Below, one piece after another: positions 1 to 12,110 of a DNA stretch of 64,000 bases (its first letter is position 1; each line of letters starts with the position of its first letter). The DNA is taken from positions 372,001 through 436,000 of the forward strand of contig JAQMWT010000314.1 in NCBI GenBank assembly GCA_029834535.1, in the 5' to 3' direction. The position numbers and the translations under genes are program-made. This DNA is from Chrysophaeum taylorii. Its lineage: Eukaryota > Sar > Pelagophyceae > Pelagomonadales > Pelagomonadaceae. Under the pieces are notes generated by a model, which was given only the letters and a program-made list of their open reading frames with translations, made no database searches and was not told the DNA's origin.

Positions 1-2739
1 AAAAGCGTCACACTTAGCTTGTACATCCATAGGGATAGAACTATCAGCGGTGCGGCATATGCGCATACCCGGCAAAGTATGGACAATATCGAACTGGTCC
101 ACGGAGTAGCGATCCTTGAGAGCGTTCTGAAATTCAGTGCGTAGATCATCATCGTCTGATACGATGACAATTTCATCAACAGACAGACCGTAAAGAAGAA
201 AGCGGGCGTGCAAGGTCACCTTTGTGTACAGACATAGGTCCATAAGCTTAATGCCGGCAGGGAGTCGAACGAAGATGTGTGCTCGATGTCGGACAGGACA
301 AGGCGTTGGGGACGTCGGAGTGGTATACGGGGGATTTCTTTTAAGCCGAAATAGCTAAGTTGACACGTATAGCAGCCATCGTCGCCATCGGACCGAAAGT
401 CGAAACAATATCGGCACCAAGGGAAGTTAAGAAGCCACGTAGAACGAGTCGGGCCTTGTGCTTCACGTACTCGCCTGCTGCGTTACTTTTGATCTTGAGA
501 ACCAAGACGGGAGTCGATAGGGCGAGTGTTATTGTCCGGTAGGGACACTAACTTCAAACAACTACAAAGTAAAGCGGACAATATCATGAAGTTCCTTGTC
601 CATGGCCCTGAGATAGGCTTGCCTGTCATCAGGAGACTTGCCTTGCAGGCACTTTGTACTCATCGATCTGGATTTCGGACTCTTGAACTTTGTGCTCATC
701 TTGGCCAACAGTAGACGGAGAGGTCGATGTGTAAAAAATATCGGAATAAGCGTGTGTGGAGTAAGCAGAAGGAGTAGTGGCGTCTTTTTCCAGTTGCCAG
801 TGAAGAACGAGAAGTTGGTTCAGTGCGGAGTACTTCTCAAATGTACTCGGCGGAGACGAGGAGGTACTCCTCGAAATATGTTGGAGGCAAAGAGGTGACA
901 CCAAACTCCGCTGAAGACCAATGGGTGTTCTGACTGTGGTCGATAGAACTGTCGGGAGTCATATACGCCAAGGCACATTGTAGAGGAGGGACGCAAACGG
1001 GAGCACCATAGGCTGCAAACATGTCGACAAAGAAAGGCGGAAGCAGACGGTAAGGAGTAACGTCATTAGTGAGGAAGGCGGACAGAGGAAGGCTTGATGC
1101 ACATTTGGATTGCGAGAAGACACCATCTAGCGAAGGCTAGCGAGACAGGATGTCAGTGCGCAAAGGAAGTACGCGGTGGACAAGCAAGGACATTTTCCCC
1201 TCTGGCATAAAGTAGTCCAGAGGATGCCACCAGAGTCATGCGGGGTGGGGAGGGCAGGAGATTTGAATGTGAGGAATTTGTGTCGGAGATCCCAGCGAAA
1301 GTCAGCGAGCTTGCCACCTGCGGCTTTGTAAGCGCCAACAGTAGAAGCGCGAAGACGAGCCTTTATAGATTGCACGGAAGCAGTTTTGCGTTGGTTGGGG
1401 CGGCGAGGACCTGGTTGGAGTTCAATGTAATCTTCTTGGGCAAATATGTCCTTATAGCAAGGCAAAAGAGAAGGTGACGAGAGAGATTCGTCGGAAAACT
1501 GGGAAGGTGTTCGTGTGGGAATTGGAGAAGGTGTTGAGTTTACGGAGGAAGTAGATATTGGTTCTGGTGCAGAAGCAGGAGAAGGAGCAGTAACTGGAGT
1601 AGGGATTGTGGAGTTCCCCCTCTGAGTTTGATTCTCCCTCGGTAACGCATCATCGAGGGTATCATCTCGGTCGGGTGTTATGTCAAAAGTGACTGAGGAA
1701 GCGAGATTCAGAGCGACATCAGCATGGTGATCCACATTAGGAGAAAGAAGCGGGTTGAGGGCGTTGGCACAACATAGATGCAAATATATTTTACGGGACT
1801 CGCAAGTATCTTTTACGGGACTCTTCATACTCATGGTGTTCATGAGGCTCTAAAAGAAGAAAGCACTCAGCACTGAAGATTTTTATGTAGTCGTGTTCAG
1901 GAGTCGACGGCTGGTTATAGAGAAACTGCAGCGGACTGACCATTGCGTGATGGATGCGTTCAAGGGACGCGCAAGGAAGCCAGTTATAGCTAAAACAGCG
2001 TGAATAACGGCCCAAGGGAAAGGTGGCGTCGAATCCACAATTTTAGAACTCTTGTACTGCACGTTAAAAAGATTGCGAAGATGCGAGCGGCGGCAGATGC
2101 GATGAAACCAATTGCGGCTTCGACTTTATGGTTAAAGACATACAGGTAAGGTGGAAAAGCGACGAGGTTGATACCCTTTTCAGCACGATACGGCGTGGTG
2201 ATATGCTGTGACAGGTATGGTTTGAAAGTGCGCAGCTGAACCTGTATCTGAGTTCGGCAACAGTTACAGAGAAAGTCGAGGGCTTGGCAAAATCGGTAGC
2301 GTTAGTAGTGCGCGCGAAGTACACCAAGGGGAACTCAGAAAAGAAATTCTTTCAACACAATAAGATATGTAAAGCCTAATCATTCTGATCGGAGAGAAAC
2401 ATAGCCGCCACATCACTAGTCCATACTTCACCTGGACGGTGAGTTTGTTCAAAGTTAGGCTTGGTGGGGTCAAAAAAGTGATCACGGCGGTGCTTTTTGT
2501 CGAGTAGAATACTGTCAGGACAAACGTCAGGTATTCTACGTCTGATGCTGCAAATCCAGGGCGAGAGAGTACACCTACATTTTTCGTCGCCACATCGTCT
2601 GGGCAATGGAACGTACGGTGAAACCGATCATCACGTTCTTTGGCGTGCGTTATGATACTCGACAGTGTCGTGCAGGAAACCCTAACCTTACGAGTAGCAG
2701 CCTTGGGTGGAATATGCTTGAGCCGACGCGTATCGAATT

Positions 2740-3893
2740 TTTAATTTGGGCACGGGTCGAGTGAAGGTACGTTAATTTGGTCAGGTTGGTCTTTGGTATC
2801 AGCAGGAGTAAAGGCAAGAGCATCATCTTCGAGCGATACACGAGTAGCTGAGCTGTCGACATCGGTGAGTTTTCGATCCGTGATACGACTCATAAAGACT
2901 GTAGCTCGAGACACCAGGTTACTGTGACCATACGGTTGCGGCAACTCTAGCGTAGTTAATGTTAACTCATGGCAGTTGAGCCGAGTTGCATGATCGTGGT
3001 GAAACTTAGGTGATAGCATCAACAGTTTCATGTCAGTGACAATGCGACACAAGCTGGTGCACAAGAAATCGTACGTGCCAGCAGGTAAAGCGCTACTGAT
3101 AATGTCGCAGCACAGGTCGGCACGAAGAGACAGCAAGAAGGATTCTCGTTCTTTCGTATTTTTTTTAGCTCGAACGAGCTCTGGGCGTGTCGCGTGTCGC
3201 AGTTTGACATCGCGACAGTCAAGAATGATCATGATAGAGTAACCCCGTACAGTAGGCAGTCGGGTTCACATGGATTGAATCTTAGAACCAGTGGGACGGT
3301 CACTATTCCTCAGGTAGCCAATGTAGCGAGCATGCGAAAGGTAGTAGTCTTTCAAGGCAAAATGCGTGTCTTCAAAGGCAAGCGTGTTGTTAGAAGTGTT
3401 ATACGAAAGACATTAAGGAAGAGCTAAATCATATTTGCCCAGCAACTTGTTAGATAATTGCGGGGCGAATGTTAGCTGTCAAGGTGAGGTGGGGTTACGC
3501 TTGTACCAGCCATAGGTACCCTTTAAAAGGTTCAAGATAGATAACTTTTGTCCGCAGAGTCGTCGTGTGAGGTAAAAGAGTACGCTTCACCATATGGCTG
3601 TCTATGGTTGTCTTGTACTTAGTTGACCTATTAACGACAAGAAAATACCATCACCGTGTTTTACTTCCTGTTAAGAAAAGGGATATTATTGTGCTTGGAG
3701 GTAGATTTGGTAAGGAATAATCTGTGGGAAGGTTGGTTAGTTTCGAGAATCGTGATATAATCAGGCACGGATTTTGGAAGATCAGGCGAAAGCCTAGAAA
3801 AGATTTTACACGGGATGGTGAAAGTCTTATGGCGAATTGGATCGGCAGAATCTTTGAGGGGTGACGTAGAGTCACGCAGATAACCTATGTGAT
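2740..3893 (-). mobile_element. C5-methyltransferase-like domain of copy C (C-terminal half)
   Basis: This part of fossil copy C matches the C-terminal end of cytosine-C5 DNA methyltransferases. It has a TRPELVRA segment, which corresponds to motif IX, followed about 20 residues later by an ALPAGT segment, which corresponds to the NAvPp box of motif X. The same two blocks occur in copies A and B at the same place, between protease and integrase. The family assignment is by eye. Whether the domain was ever active cannot be judged from this copy. Confidence 0.6.
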
Positions 3894-3898
3894 GGTAT
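3894..3898. repeat. Target-site duplication GGTAT, left
   Basis: GGTAT directly precedes the first LTR and recurs directly after the last LTR at 23,856-23,860. Five bases is the usual Copia duplication length. It shows that the block 3,899-23,855 entered copy C as one insertion or grew from one. Confidence 0.8.
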
Positions 3899-4308
3899 TC
3901 CAGAGCGCTACACTATAATGTGTACGACACTGGAACTCCTTACTCCTTTCACACCTTTTTCTACTAGAGGGTTTTCTCTCCGCAATACGGCTTTCCCTCT
4001 TTCCTTCCTTACCCTTCCGCAATTATGATTTCCAGATTATGAAGTATTAGATCTGCAGTTCACTTCCAACAAGGAGTAGGCCTCCAGGTGCGTACCGTCA
4101 GGTATGGGGTTTTCTGTTTAATTAATGGAGGCTTCATTCTTCATTCCTCATTGTCAGCGTAAACGCTTCTATGGGACCTAATGTCCTTAAGGAGTTAGGG
4201 CCTAAATCCCTACCTTGTGTAGTAGCATGTGGCAAGCGGAATGGTCTGTACACGCCTAAGACTGCACGCAGTCTCTACCATATACCCGGCGAGGGTCAAA
4301 TCTCTCCA
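3899..4308 (+). repeat. LTR 1 (410 bp)
   Basis: It begins TCCAGAGCGCTACAC and ends AAATCTCTCCA. The ends form a short imperfect inverted repeat rather than the common TG...CA. It is nearly identical to LTR 3, with about 11 substitutions and one 7-bp length difference counted by eye. A primer-binding site follows immediately. Confidence 0.88.
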
Positions 4309-4322
4309 GGTTATGAGCCCAG
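4309..4322 (+). promoter_or_regulatory. Primer-binding site, initiator tRNA-Met anticodon arm
   Basis: GGTTATGAGCCCAG directly abuts LTR 1. Its complement, CTGGGCTCATAACC, is the anticodon stem-loop of initiator tRNA-Met, with CAU anticodon and GGG/CCC stem, rather than a tRNA 3' end. Drosophila copia is known to prime from an internally cut initiator tRNA-Met in this way. The identification rests on this complementarity. Confidence 0.7.
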
Positions 4323-4791
4323 ATGCGTAGGTGTGTCAGCCCAACTGTGTTGTGCGTATAATGGAGTGATCAGTTTACGCCTGATTACGAGTACAACGCG
4401 ACAATGTGTTCGGCGGTGGTCTAGTGTACATATTTGTCGTGTGACGGTATGTGCCCACCAGTTAATTTGGTTTGTGACCGAGTTGGGTCGGCCACTGGTC
4501 ATGTGCACTCGCATAACCAATAAAATTAAAAATTTTCCTACACAAGCCGCGGAAACTTGTACGGGTTTTTTCCTTCTATTCCCCAACAAAAGACTGACTG
4601 CTCGAGAACTAATCCATTCTTCAGTCTCAAATCATCATGTTTAAATGGCATATTGATTTGTTTGGTCTTGTAAATAAGCCCACGCTTAAAATAGCGAACT
4701 GTACATATGCCTCCGCATGTTATAAACCCTTCATTCGAACATGTCAAATTGTTTTATCACTCCTTTAACCTACCTTTAACAGGTCATAATC
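4323..4791 (+). other. Leader between primer-binding site and Gag of body A
   Basis: This is about 470 bp of untranslated leader. I see no domain and no second repeat. The first Gag-like ATG follows CATAATC at 4,792. Confidence 0.5.
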
Positions 4792-6700
4792 ATGTCAAAA
4801 CCTAAGCCGATATCCACTACGGATATCTATAAGCAGGAACAAATTCTCGTTGATAAACTCAACAATGGTTTGCGTTTCCAAGACAATTCAACTAAGGTCA
4901 GTTTGCAACTCGAAATGCTTCGCAGGCACATGACAAGTCCATACGCGGACGCGTTGTTCCTCTACGACTCGTATGACGCGTACACGCGAAATGCCCCAGA
5001 ATATAACCAACTTCTCGAACACGAAGTTGATATCATTTTCTCTCAATGGAAAGCCGAGAAAATCAACGAACTACATCTACCTAACGAAGATGCCTTGCCT
5101 GACTATCTCAGGACATGGCACATTAATCATTCACATCAACATCAACTATCAGTCGATGCACGTAATGATCTCGAACGGCTTTTCTATCAAGAGTCGTATA
5201 ATCTTGTTCGACCCGAATTAAACGAGGATGTTAAGCGTGTCCTCACTCGTTTAAATACCCGACACCCTAAATCAATTGCGTATGCTTCGTCTCTAACCAA
5301 TAAATCCTTCTCAGGTCTTTCTAATGCCGACTGGATTAAACACTGCGAAACCTACGCGGGTTTTTTGTACACGTTTTTCAACTTGGAATCTCAGGATCGC
5401 CCTGCCCTCGCTATGTGGCCCCAGTTGAAGAAAATTTACTCGTTTACAGCGCACCCCAATAAAACGCGTGCTTTGATGCTGTTATCCTATCACTATTATG
5501 AAACTGTATCCTGGACGGATGTCACTGAACTTAAATCTCAATTCAATCGAATGTCATTAAATGTTAATTGGTATGCTCATGTATTTGTCGAACAACTTCT
5601 TGCTTTCTAAACTCAGGCAAGTCAATTGAACACAGACGAAGCATCAATTCAATTTAATGATTCTGTTATCGCACTTAAAGCTCATGAAGAGCGTTACCGT
5701 CTTTACGCAAATCCATCTTACCACGAGCGCTACTCTCAGTCACTATTAGAATGGTGCAAACTTTACGAAACACGCTCGGGGAACAACTCGACTCGCGATC
5801 CTGAAGTTTTAGAGCTAGTTGATCCCAATAATGTTCGCCCGTTATTGGAGTTCTTGTTAAAGATCTACAATGAGACAAAATTCTCATCTAACCGACGCTT
5901 GGATAAACCTGCATCATGGATTCCATATATCCCTGGTACTACCGCTACCAAGCCACCTAAAGTATTACTGATGGACACCATTCATCAGTCCCACGATTCT
6001 CTAAACAACGCTTATTCATTGTTAGCTACCGTCGCTGGACAGTCTGGCTTTAATGCTCGTAAGCTTCGTAACGCAAAAGATAAAGCGTCGACAGTTTCAC
6101 CTCGAGACACATCCTACTATCGCCCACCTTCTAATTATAATGTCAAAGGTACCAGTTTTGATCGTCCTGTCTACTCACAATCTACTAATCGCAACTCACG
6201 CTCCAACATGTCGTTAATGGATCGAGCTACTTACCAAGTAGACCGTCTTCGCCATCTGTTTAGTAAATTACAGGAAGCGAATCCCAATCCCTCTACCGAC
6301 TCTAAAATAGTACAAGAAGAAATGAAGAGCTTACTAAGTACCCTTTGGACAACTGCTTCTCAAGCTTCTACACAGTCTCTCGACCCAGAAGAAGCCACCC
6401 CAGTTCAACTATACCTATCACGAGCTGATACAATGTCCAACACCATCTCGAACCTTCTAGAGACAGATAAAGAGTCTCACATCGTAGAAGAAAAGGATCA
6501 AGTTGAAATTTCTGCTCCCGCAGCGTCCCCCAGTGATGCGGAGCAGAGGGGGACTGCTGAAACAGAAAAGATGTTTCATACTGTTCTATCTATCAAAGAT
6601 GATGAAATCGATAATATTCCTCAACCGCTACTGCAGCATATAAATGCTAAAGCACAGAATGCTATCGAGTGTCGTCAAGCTCGGGAAACTTCTTTGCACT
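4792..6700 (+). mobile_element. Gag-like region, body A
   Basis: This is the first coding part after the leader. The N-terminal portion (about 270 residues) is helical and lacks known catalytic motifs. It contains a DALFLYDSYDAYTR segment that matches DAFLEYDSYEAYTR in body B, and a conserved FxNLES...PALAxWP region. The second portion ends in a low-complexity, acidic stretch. No CCHC zinc knuckle was seen. It is part of a fossil. The Gag assignment comes from position and from the paired relative in body B, not from a recognised capsid fold. Confidence 0.65.
6527..6553 (+). repeat. 27-bp internal direct repeat, copy 1
   Basis: It runs from CCCCC to GGGGGA and is repeated exactly at 10,716-10,742. 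Both copies encode PSDAEQRG in the forward frame. The 3' half (CAGAGGGGGA) resembles the polypurine tract beside the LTRs. Confidence 0.8.
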
Positions 6701-6779
6701 CCGAGCTTCCCAATAATCAACAAAACGAAGAAAACGAGGATGGTACAGATCCCCCTGTGTTGCTTCCGAAATTAAATAA

Positions 6780-7535
6780 TGGTTTTACACTTGTCGTGGT
6801 ACCTTCCGAACAAACGCAAAGTTTCATGACTCAGTATGTGTTTGGTCAAAGTTCTACACATGCTTGTTATGCAACAATGCTTAAACTGTATAATGAATAC
6901 AACTTACCATTATTGACTACGCCTGGGTATGCTGATACGTGCGCTTCTGAACATGTGGTTAACTTTAAAAGTTACACTCACTACATATCGTTAAACTGCC
7001 CGAATCCTTGTCACCCGCCATCCAGACGGCTACAGACACCCGAAGTATCACTCATGCCATGATAATAAGAACAGTCACCCCTGCTCTTCCAAAGCATCCT
7101 AACGTTGGATATGTAGAGCTAGATGTTGCTCTTTTCCTACCCAAACAAAATCAACATAACGATCCTGATTTGCACATCATCAGCATGACTCAATGGGGAG
7201 AAGACAAACTTGGTATACACCTCTATGGGGTTGAGTTTAAAGGACAATCATCTATCCAGAGCAAGATTGACGACAACGTCAAGATTACTTTGCTTAGATT
7301 CAACAATTCATTACCTACTCTCCCAATTTATTCGTTACAGCAAGCTAAAGCTCGAAAAATGGAACTACGCTCTTTACAGTTCAGATTGAGTGCTTTTAAC
7401 GAACAACGTGAGATGCTTAAACTATACTCCAAACTTCTCGAACGTGTAATTTACGTCCCGTGGTTTAAAACTATTTTGGAGTCCATGCATTCACAGTTGC
7501 CTTATGTTCGCAAACATTTCTCACCTCCTGTATGA
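6780..7535 (+). mobile_element. Retropepsin-like region, body A
   Basis: An aspartic-protease-like ADTxASEH segment lies near 6,935-6,960. It is followed by a beta-rich stretch and a VGYVELDVALFLP block that matches VGYVKIDFVLCL in body B, the usual layout of a Copia protease. It sits between Gag and the methyltransferase-like domain. The similarity is by eye and this is part of a fossil. Confidence 0.5.
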
Positions 7536-7579
7536 CGCAAGTTTAACACACGCCTGCTCCATACTGCAACAACCTCTTC

Positions 7580-9400
7580 TAGTTCACGAGTACCTACTGT
7601 AACTCTACTTTGCTCCGGGATGTCCACTCCTGCATTCTTGGCTTGTGCTTCCAATGACTTGCGAATCAACATTAACGTTAAAGTTCTTGTTGAAAGCGAT
7701 GAAAATCTTACGCATATGCTACGAAGACGGTTTGGTAATTCCATCGAAGTGTTTCCGTCACTACCAAAGTTCCTTACCTACCTACATCGAGCATCGGATG
7801 CTGAACGTGCAAGATATTACTCTGATATAGTGGAATTGACTTCCCCATGTACCAATCGTAACATAATCAATGGGAAATCTACATCAACTTTCGAGCGAGA
7901 TATGGGCGACTCTTTATTTCCAAGTGCTCTAAATGTACTTGAGCTTTTAAAGCCCCTTGTTCTTTTTATGGAAATGAGACCACCACACTCTGCATCGTAT
8001 GAAGATCATATACGAGTTGCTAACCTGATCTTCTCCACAATGCATTATACAGTGGATATGTGCGATCTCTTTCCATGTTACTGCTGTGGAGATTATCAAG
8101 CTAGAGAAAGATGGATCCTCGTTGCTCGCAAATATAATACCGGTCCATTAGATTTGCTCTCTTGGCCCAATAAGCGAGTTACTTCCTTCCTGGACATTGC
8201 GGATCATGTTAACTCCATAAGTCGCAAGTTAATTGTCGACGAACCCTGGACACAGGTCTTCTCGGATGTACCATTCGTTTCCATGCCCAAAACTTACAGC
8301 AGCTTCAGTCGCACAGGATCCGTTCGCCTAACGGTTACCGAGCTAGAGACACCAACGATGCTGTTCCTCCGTTTGCATTCATATAAAACAATCGAACACC
8401 CAAGTCAAGACGAAATGGAGGACATTTCTAACTTTCGCCTAGGATTCTTGACGAATTCAAGAAAGCCCCTCATGTGTATGACTTCACCCATTGAACTTAA
8501 GGCCTTTGTTATCCTCTATAACATTATGGGACGCTTGTTCCCAAATTCTACTACACTACCTGTGTCTTTTCGTATTACAACTATCGAATCTAACCAACCA
8601 TCTCACAGGTTATTTTTAAAGAAATCCTCTACTTCCTCCATTATCTACATCACTGGTGGAAGACACACAGGTGGAGACATCACAGTTTCTAACTCCTCCT
8701 CTAAATACCAGGCACACATAAATGCATTTGGGGAAACCTGCACCTTGCAAACACACGACACAGGAATTGATAAGACTGCTTCTCTCAATCATGTTACAGG
8801 TTTTCTTTGGTTATGTCAAGCTTATCATCATCATAATGAAACTCAAGACACCCGTCGTCTCTTGCAAACACTGGTCTCCCACACTTCACCTGTGCTTCAT
8901 GATTCTTTCTTTTTTTATCCCAAGACACATCATCTTGAATTTATCGACAGAGTCTTTGCTTTAAGTGACATGCATCTGTCTCAAAGCAGGTACCTTGGCT
9001 TCATCACATCTAGTGATAGAAAGATGGGCGCCAAACTTCATTCTATTCACACACCAACTCCCGCTATTCGTGGATTTGCGAACATGATCCTTTACGATCC
9101 ACGGCTTGATCGCATTCGACATTATTCAACTCGCGAACTGGCACGCGCCAATAACTTCACAGCGCACCAAATTAATTTTCTTCTGTCTTTGTCCCCGGAC
9201 CTTTGCTGTGACATAATTGCTAATGCTATTCCAGCTGGAACCTATCACGTAATTTATACACATTTGTGTCAGATTGTCTATGATTTGCGTAAATTAACGT
9301 TATCACCATCTTTTGACCCTGATCATGCTTCTCTAACCAAAAACTATAGGTCAACTTTTTTCACTAACATATTTCCAACTGACACATCCTTAATATTAAA
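7580..9400 (+). mobile_element. C5 DNA methyltransferase-like domain, body A
   Basis: Blocks occur in the order of cytosine-C5 methyltransferases. First comes a CSGMSTPAF loop (motif I, SAM binding) followed by VLVESDE. Next is a Pro-Cys segment, TSPCTNR, at the motif IV position. Then come a LVLFMEMRPPH block (motif VI-like) and an ARERWILVARK block (motif VIII-like). Last are STRELARAN and ANAIPAGT (motifs IX and X). The domain replaces the short spacer normally found between Copia protease and integrase. It belongs to a fossil element. A role in methylating or silencing DNA would be inference only. Confidence 0.65.
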
Positions 9401-9559
9401 CCAGAGTTCTATCACAATGTTATACATTTCTAATAAAGCCTTCCAATGTTGTGACAACATCTCTTCCAACCACGAACTTCCACTGTTTCATCTCGATTCA
9501 GTAGCCCACGTCTTTTTATCTAACATCTCATCCGCAGATGCACCATCTCCTACAAAAAT

Positions 9560-11130
9560 GAAACATATTCCTCTCATAACTCCAAGACAGTTACATGAAA
9601 AACATGCTTCTTTTGACAGAAAAGTACATGCCAGAGGCACTCTCGCTTTTCGAGATGCTCAGCGACGTGCCACAAATTTTCACAATATTCACCATTCTAG
9701 TGATTCTCAGGCTATAAAAGCTGTTCAGGTCATTGCCAGTCCGGGACATCATCCTTCAGATGTGCCCTACCGTAAGTTTTGTGTGGATTGTACCTTACAT
9801 AAAAACGTTTTCCTCATCCACATCATCTTACCAAGCAACCTTCATTTGAAAAAGTTTTTCAACCTGGTGAAGCCTGGGCATGTGATGGTGGTTACGTATC
9901 TGTCCTATCTGAATGGGGCTCCTTTCGCCACATTTTAGTTTTCAAATGTCTCATCTCTAAATTTTTGTTGGTGTACTTTTGTCGTACTACTAATGCTAGT
10001 GAATTTTGTAATGCCCTCGAGTTTGTTCGCAATTTTTGCTCCACCTATGTTCATGTACAATTAAAACAAATTTATTGTGACTCTTTTAAACCCTATTTAT
10101 CTCAACACGTTACCACTCCCTTCCGTGTTGAACATGGCATTAATATGTCTGCTTTCCCTCCCTACTTACATGTGTTTAATCATGAAGTAGAAGCTGCTGT
10201 TGGTCATATAGCAACTGCTGCGTCTACACGACTCCGGCGTATGCTTAATGTATCCTATAAAGGTCACCCCCTAACAGATCCGGCACCACATTACCCGTGG
10301 GCTGTTATACATGCCATTCAATCGTACAATCTCCTTCCTAATGTCTCTCTCGAACGTATTTATAATAAAGTCCTAAGCCCCCAACAAGTTTTGTTGGACC
10401 AATGTAATGTTCCCCAACAAGATTACCTCAAACCTTTTGGTTCTGTTTGTTATTTGCATCTGGAATCTAATGAATTTCACAAATATGAACCTCGATGTCG
10501 TCCCTATATCTACTTATGTGGTGCTAATGTTATAAACCCTTTAGTCACACCCCATGTTAACCACTTAGCTGATGTTGTCCTCAATCCTGAGAACGGCCAA
10601 GTCCGTGTTTCTTCTAAACTTACCTTTCCTCATCTCATTTCTAAATCTCCTCCCGATTACGAACAACATCCCCCACCCGCACCTTCACCCGAAATACCCT
10701 TTTCTGTTCAAAGCACCCCCAGTGATGCGGAGCAGAGGGGGAATGCTATGTCTAACGACATTGAACACGAGAGGGGGACTCCTTCATCCCTCGCACACGC
10801 TCCTACTCCCGTTCCCGCATGTGCTCCCGCTGTTTCTGCACCCGCTGCTTCTGTCGCTACACCTCCGGCATCTGAAGTGTCCTCCAACACTTTACCTATT
10901 TTACCATCCTATCGGCCCCTATATTCCCAAGATGTCCTTCGTCTCACCCGCGGTCCTAATCACCCTCAGCCTCGTCGCAATGCTAATCTCAAGGCTGTCC
11001 TCATTCGTATTGCTTCGCCAGCCGTTGCCGCTTATAAACAAGCTGGTGGTACGCTTGCTGACTTGAAGTATGGCCTCTCCAAGCAGTATACAACTTTCTG
11101 CGACCCCACCCTCCACTCCCTCTTCCGAGA
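9560..11130 (+). mobile_element. Integrase region, body A
   Basis: An HHCC zinc-binding segment lies near 9,680-9,800 (FHNIHHS followed by CVDC). The catalytic core spans about 9,960-10,400 and starts with LVYFCRTTNASEF, with a YCDSFKPYLSQH block around the second acidic residue. The C-terminal region holds a CGANVINPLVTPHVNHLADVV segment shared with copy C, followed by a Pro/Ala-rich linker. It is part of a fossil element. Confidence 0.75.
10716..10742 (+). repeat. 27-bp internal direct repeat, copy 2
   Basis: This is an exact copy of 6,527-6,553, 4.19 kb downstream in the integrase C-terminal linker, encoding PSDAEQRG again. Another AGAGGGGGAC tract lies 25 bp further on. Confidence 0.8.
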
Positions 11131-11139
11131 CGGTACCGC

Positions 11140-11984
11140 CAATGCTTAACTATTTTCGCCAACTTTCACCTGATCATCAATCCTCTTTTTAAAACGTGCT
11201 AGTCCAGGTTGGCTATCCCTCCGCTATAATCGATGCCTTTTCAGATAATACATTATCGGAAGGTGTAACACCAGCACCAGCCGAAACCCCATCCGCCGAG
11301 TCCACGCCAGACACATCTAATGACAACATGGTTGAATCTCTACGCCAGTTAAAAGAAGAGATTCAATCGCTATCCATATTCTCACGTCTCACTAACAGTG
11401 AACAGCAATTGATGGCAAAAGATCAACAGCTATCGGTTACACTAAAGCACTTAACCCAGGTACAAGAAGCTTACGACGATCTACATACTCAAGTAACTGA
11501 AAACATCAAGCATGTCGCGCTTTTGGATAACATACTATCAAGCCTACAGATGAATCAAGATAACATTGTACCAACCTTAGCTGTCTTTGTCCACATAATT
11601 TCACGATCGCTTATTTCGTCTATTGGACAGTTTCCTCCAAATACCTATAATGAATCACAGCAAGCTCTAATCGACGATGCAGCGCATAATGTACATGCAG
11701 CTATGTCTAATGCACAGGATCGTGTTATCCCGGCGCTTGATCTGCATACACTAACACCGGACGCAGCTATGTCCTTCCTCTCGTCTGTTATGGCACCCCT
11801 GGTCACCTTAAGTGATGCTGTGACTACGAACAACACTGTTAATGACCAATCCTCCGAAGATCACGATTCTTCCTGTCCAGAGTTAAAGGAACTGGAAGAT
11901 AATAGCGAGGATGAATTGGACCACACATCTGATGTTGTGGATGCCGCTTCTTTACGCAATATCACGACACGCCCGACCTCTTAA
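11140..11984 (+). mobile_element. Third ORF region, body A (C-terminal part)
   Basis: This matches the C-terminal part of the ORF at 21,339-23,318. Shared blocks include QVGYPSAIIDAFSD, SRSLISSIGQFPPNT and LDHTSDVVDA. A heptad-like coiled coil (about 11,390-11,520) separates them. The tail is very acidic. Its function is unknown. It lies where some Copia lineages carry an extra ORF between pol and the 3' LTR. Confidence 0.7.
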
Positions 11985-12110
11985 ATTAATCTGTCGTGTT
12001 ACCTCCCCATGTCTTCTTGTTGTTTGTTCACCTGTTCGCAGCTCCTATGTACATTACCCAAGTTCGCCCTCAAGAACGCCTGAAATGCACACACCCTTCT
12101 TTCACACGTT

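Larger units (their letters stand above)
1..3898 (-). mobile_element. Copia-type LTR retrotransposon copy C, main fragment
   Basis: This is a minus-strand fragment of a Ty1/copia-order element. Reading down from 3,898 the parts are: C-terminal half of a methyltransferase-like domain (about 3,890-2,740), integrase zinc-binding and core region (about 2,650-1,850), integrase C-terminal region with a Pro/Ser-rich linker (about 1,845-1,130), then a linker and the start of reverse transcriptase (about 1,000-1). Each part aligns by eye to the plus-strand copies A and B in this window. The element is broken, with many breaks, and runs off the left edge. A later insertion at 3,899-23,855 separates it from its continuation at 23,861 to about 24,470. 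Calling it Copia rests on the integrase-before-RT order. Confidence 0.85.
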
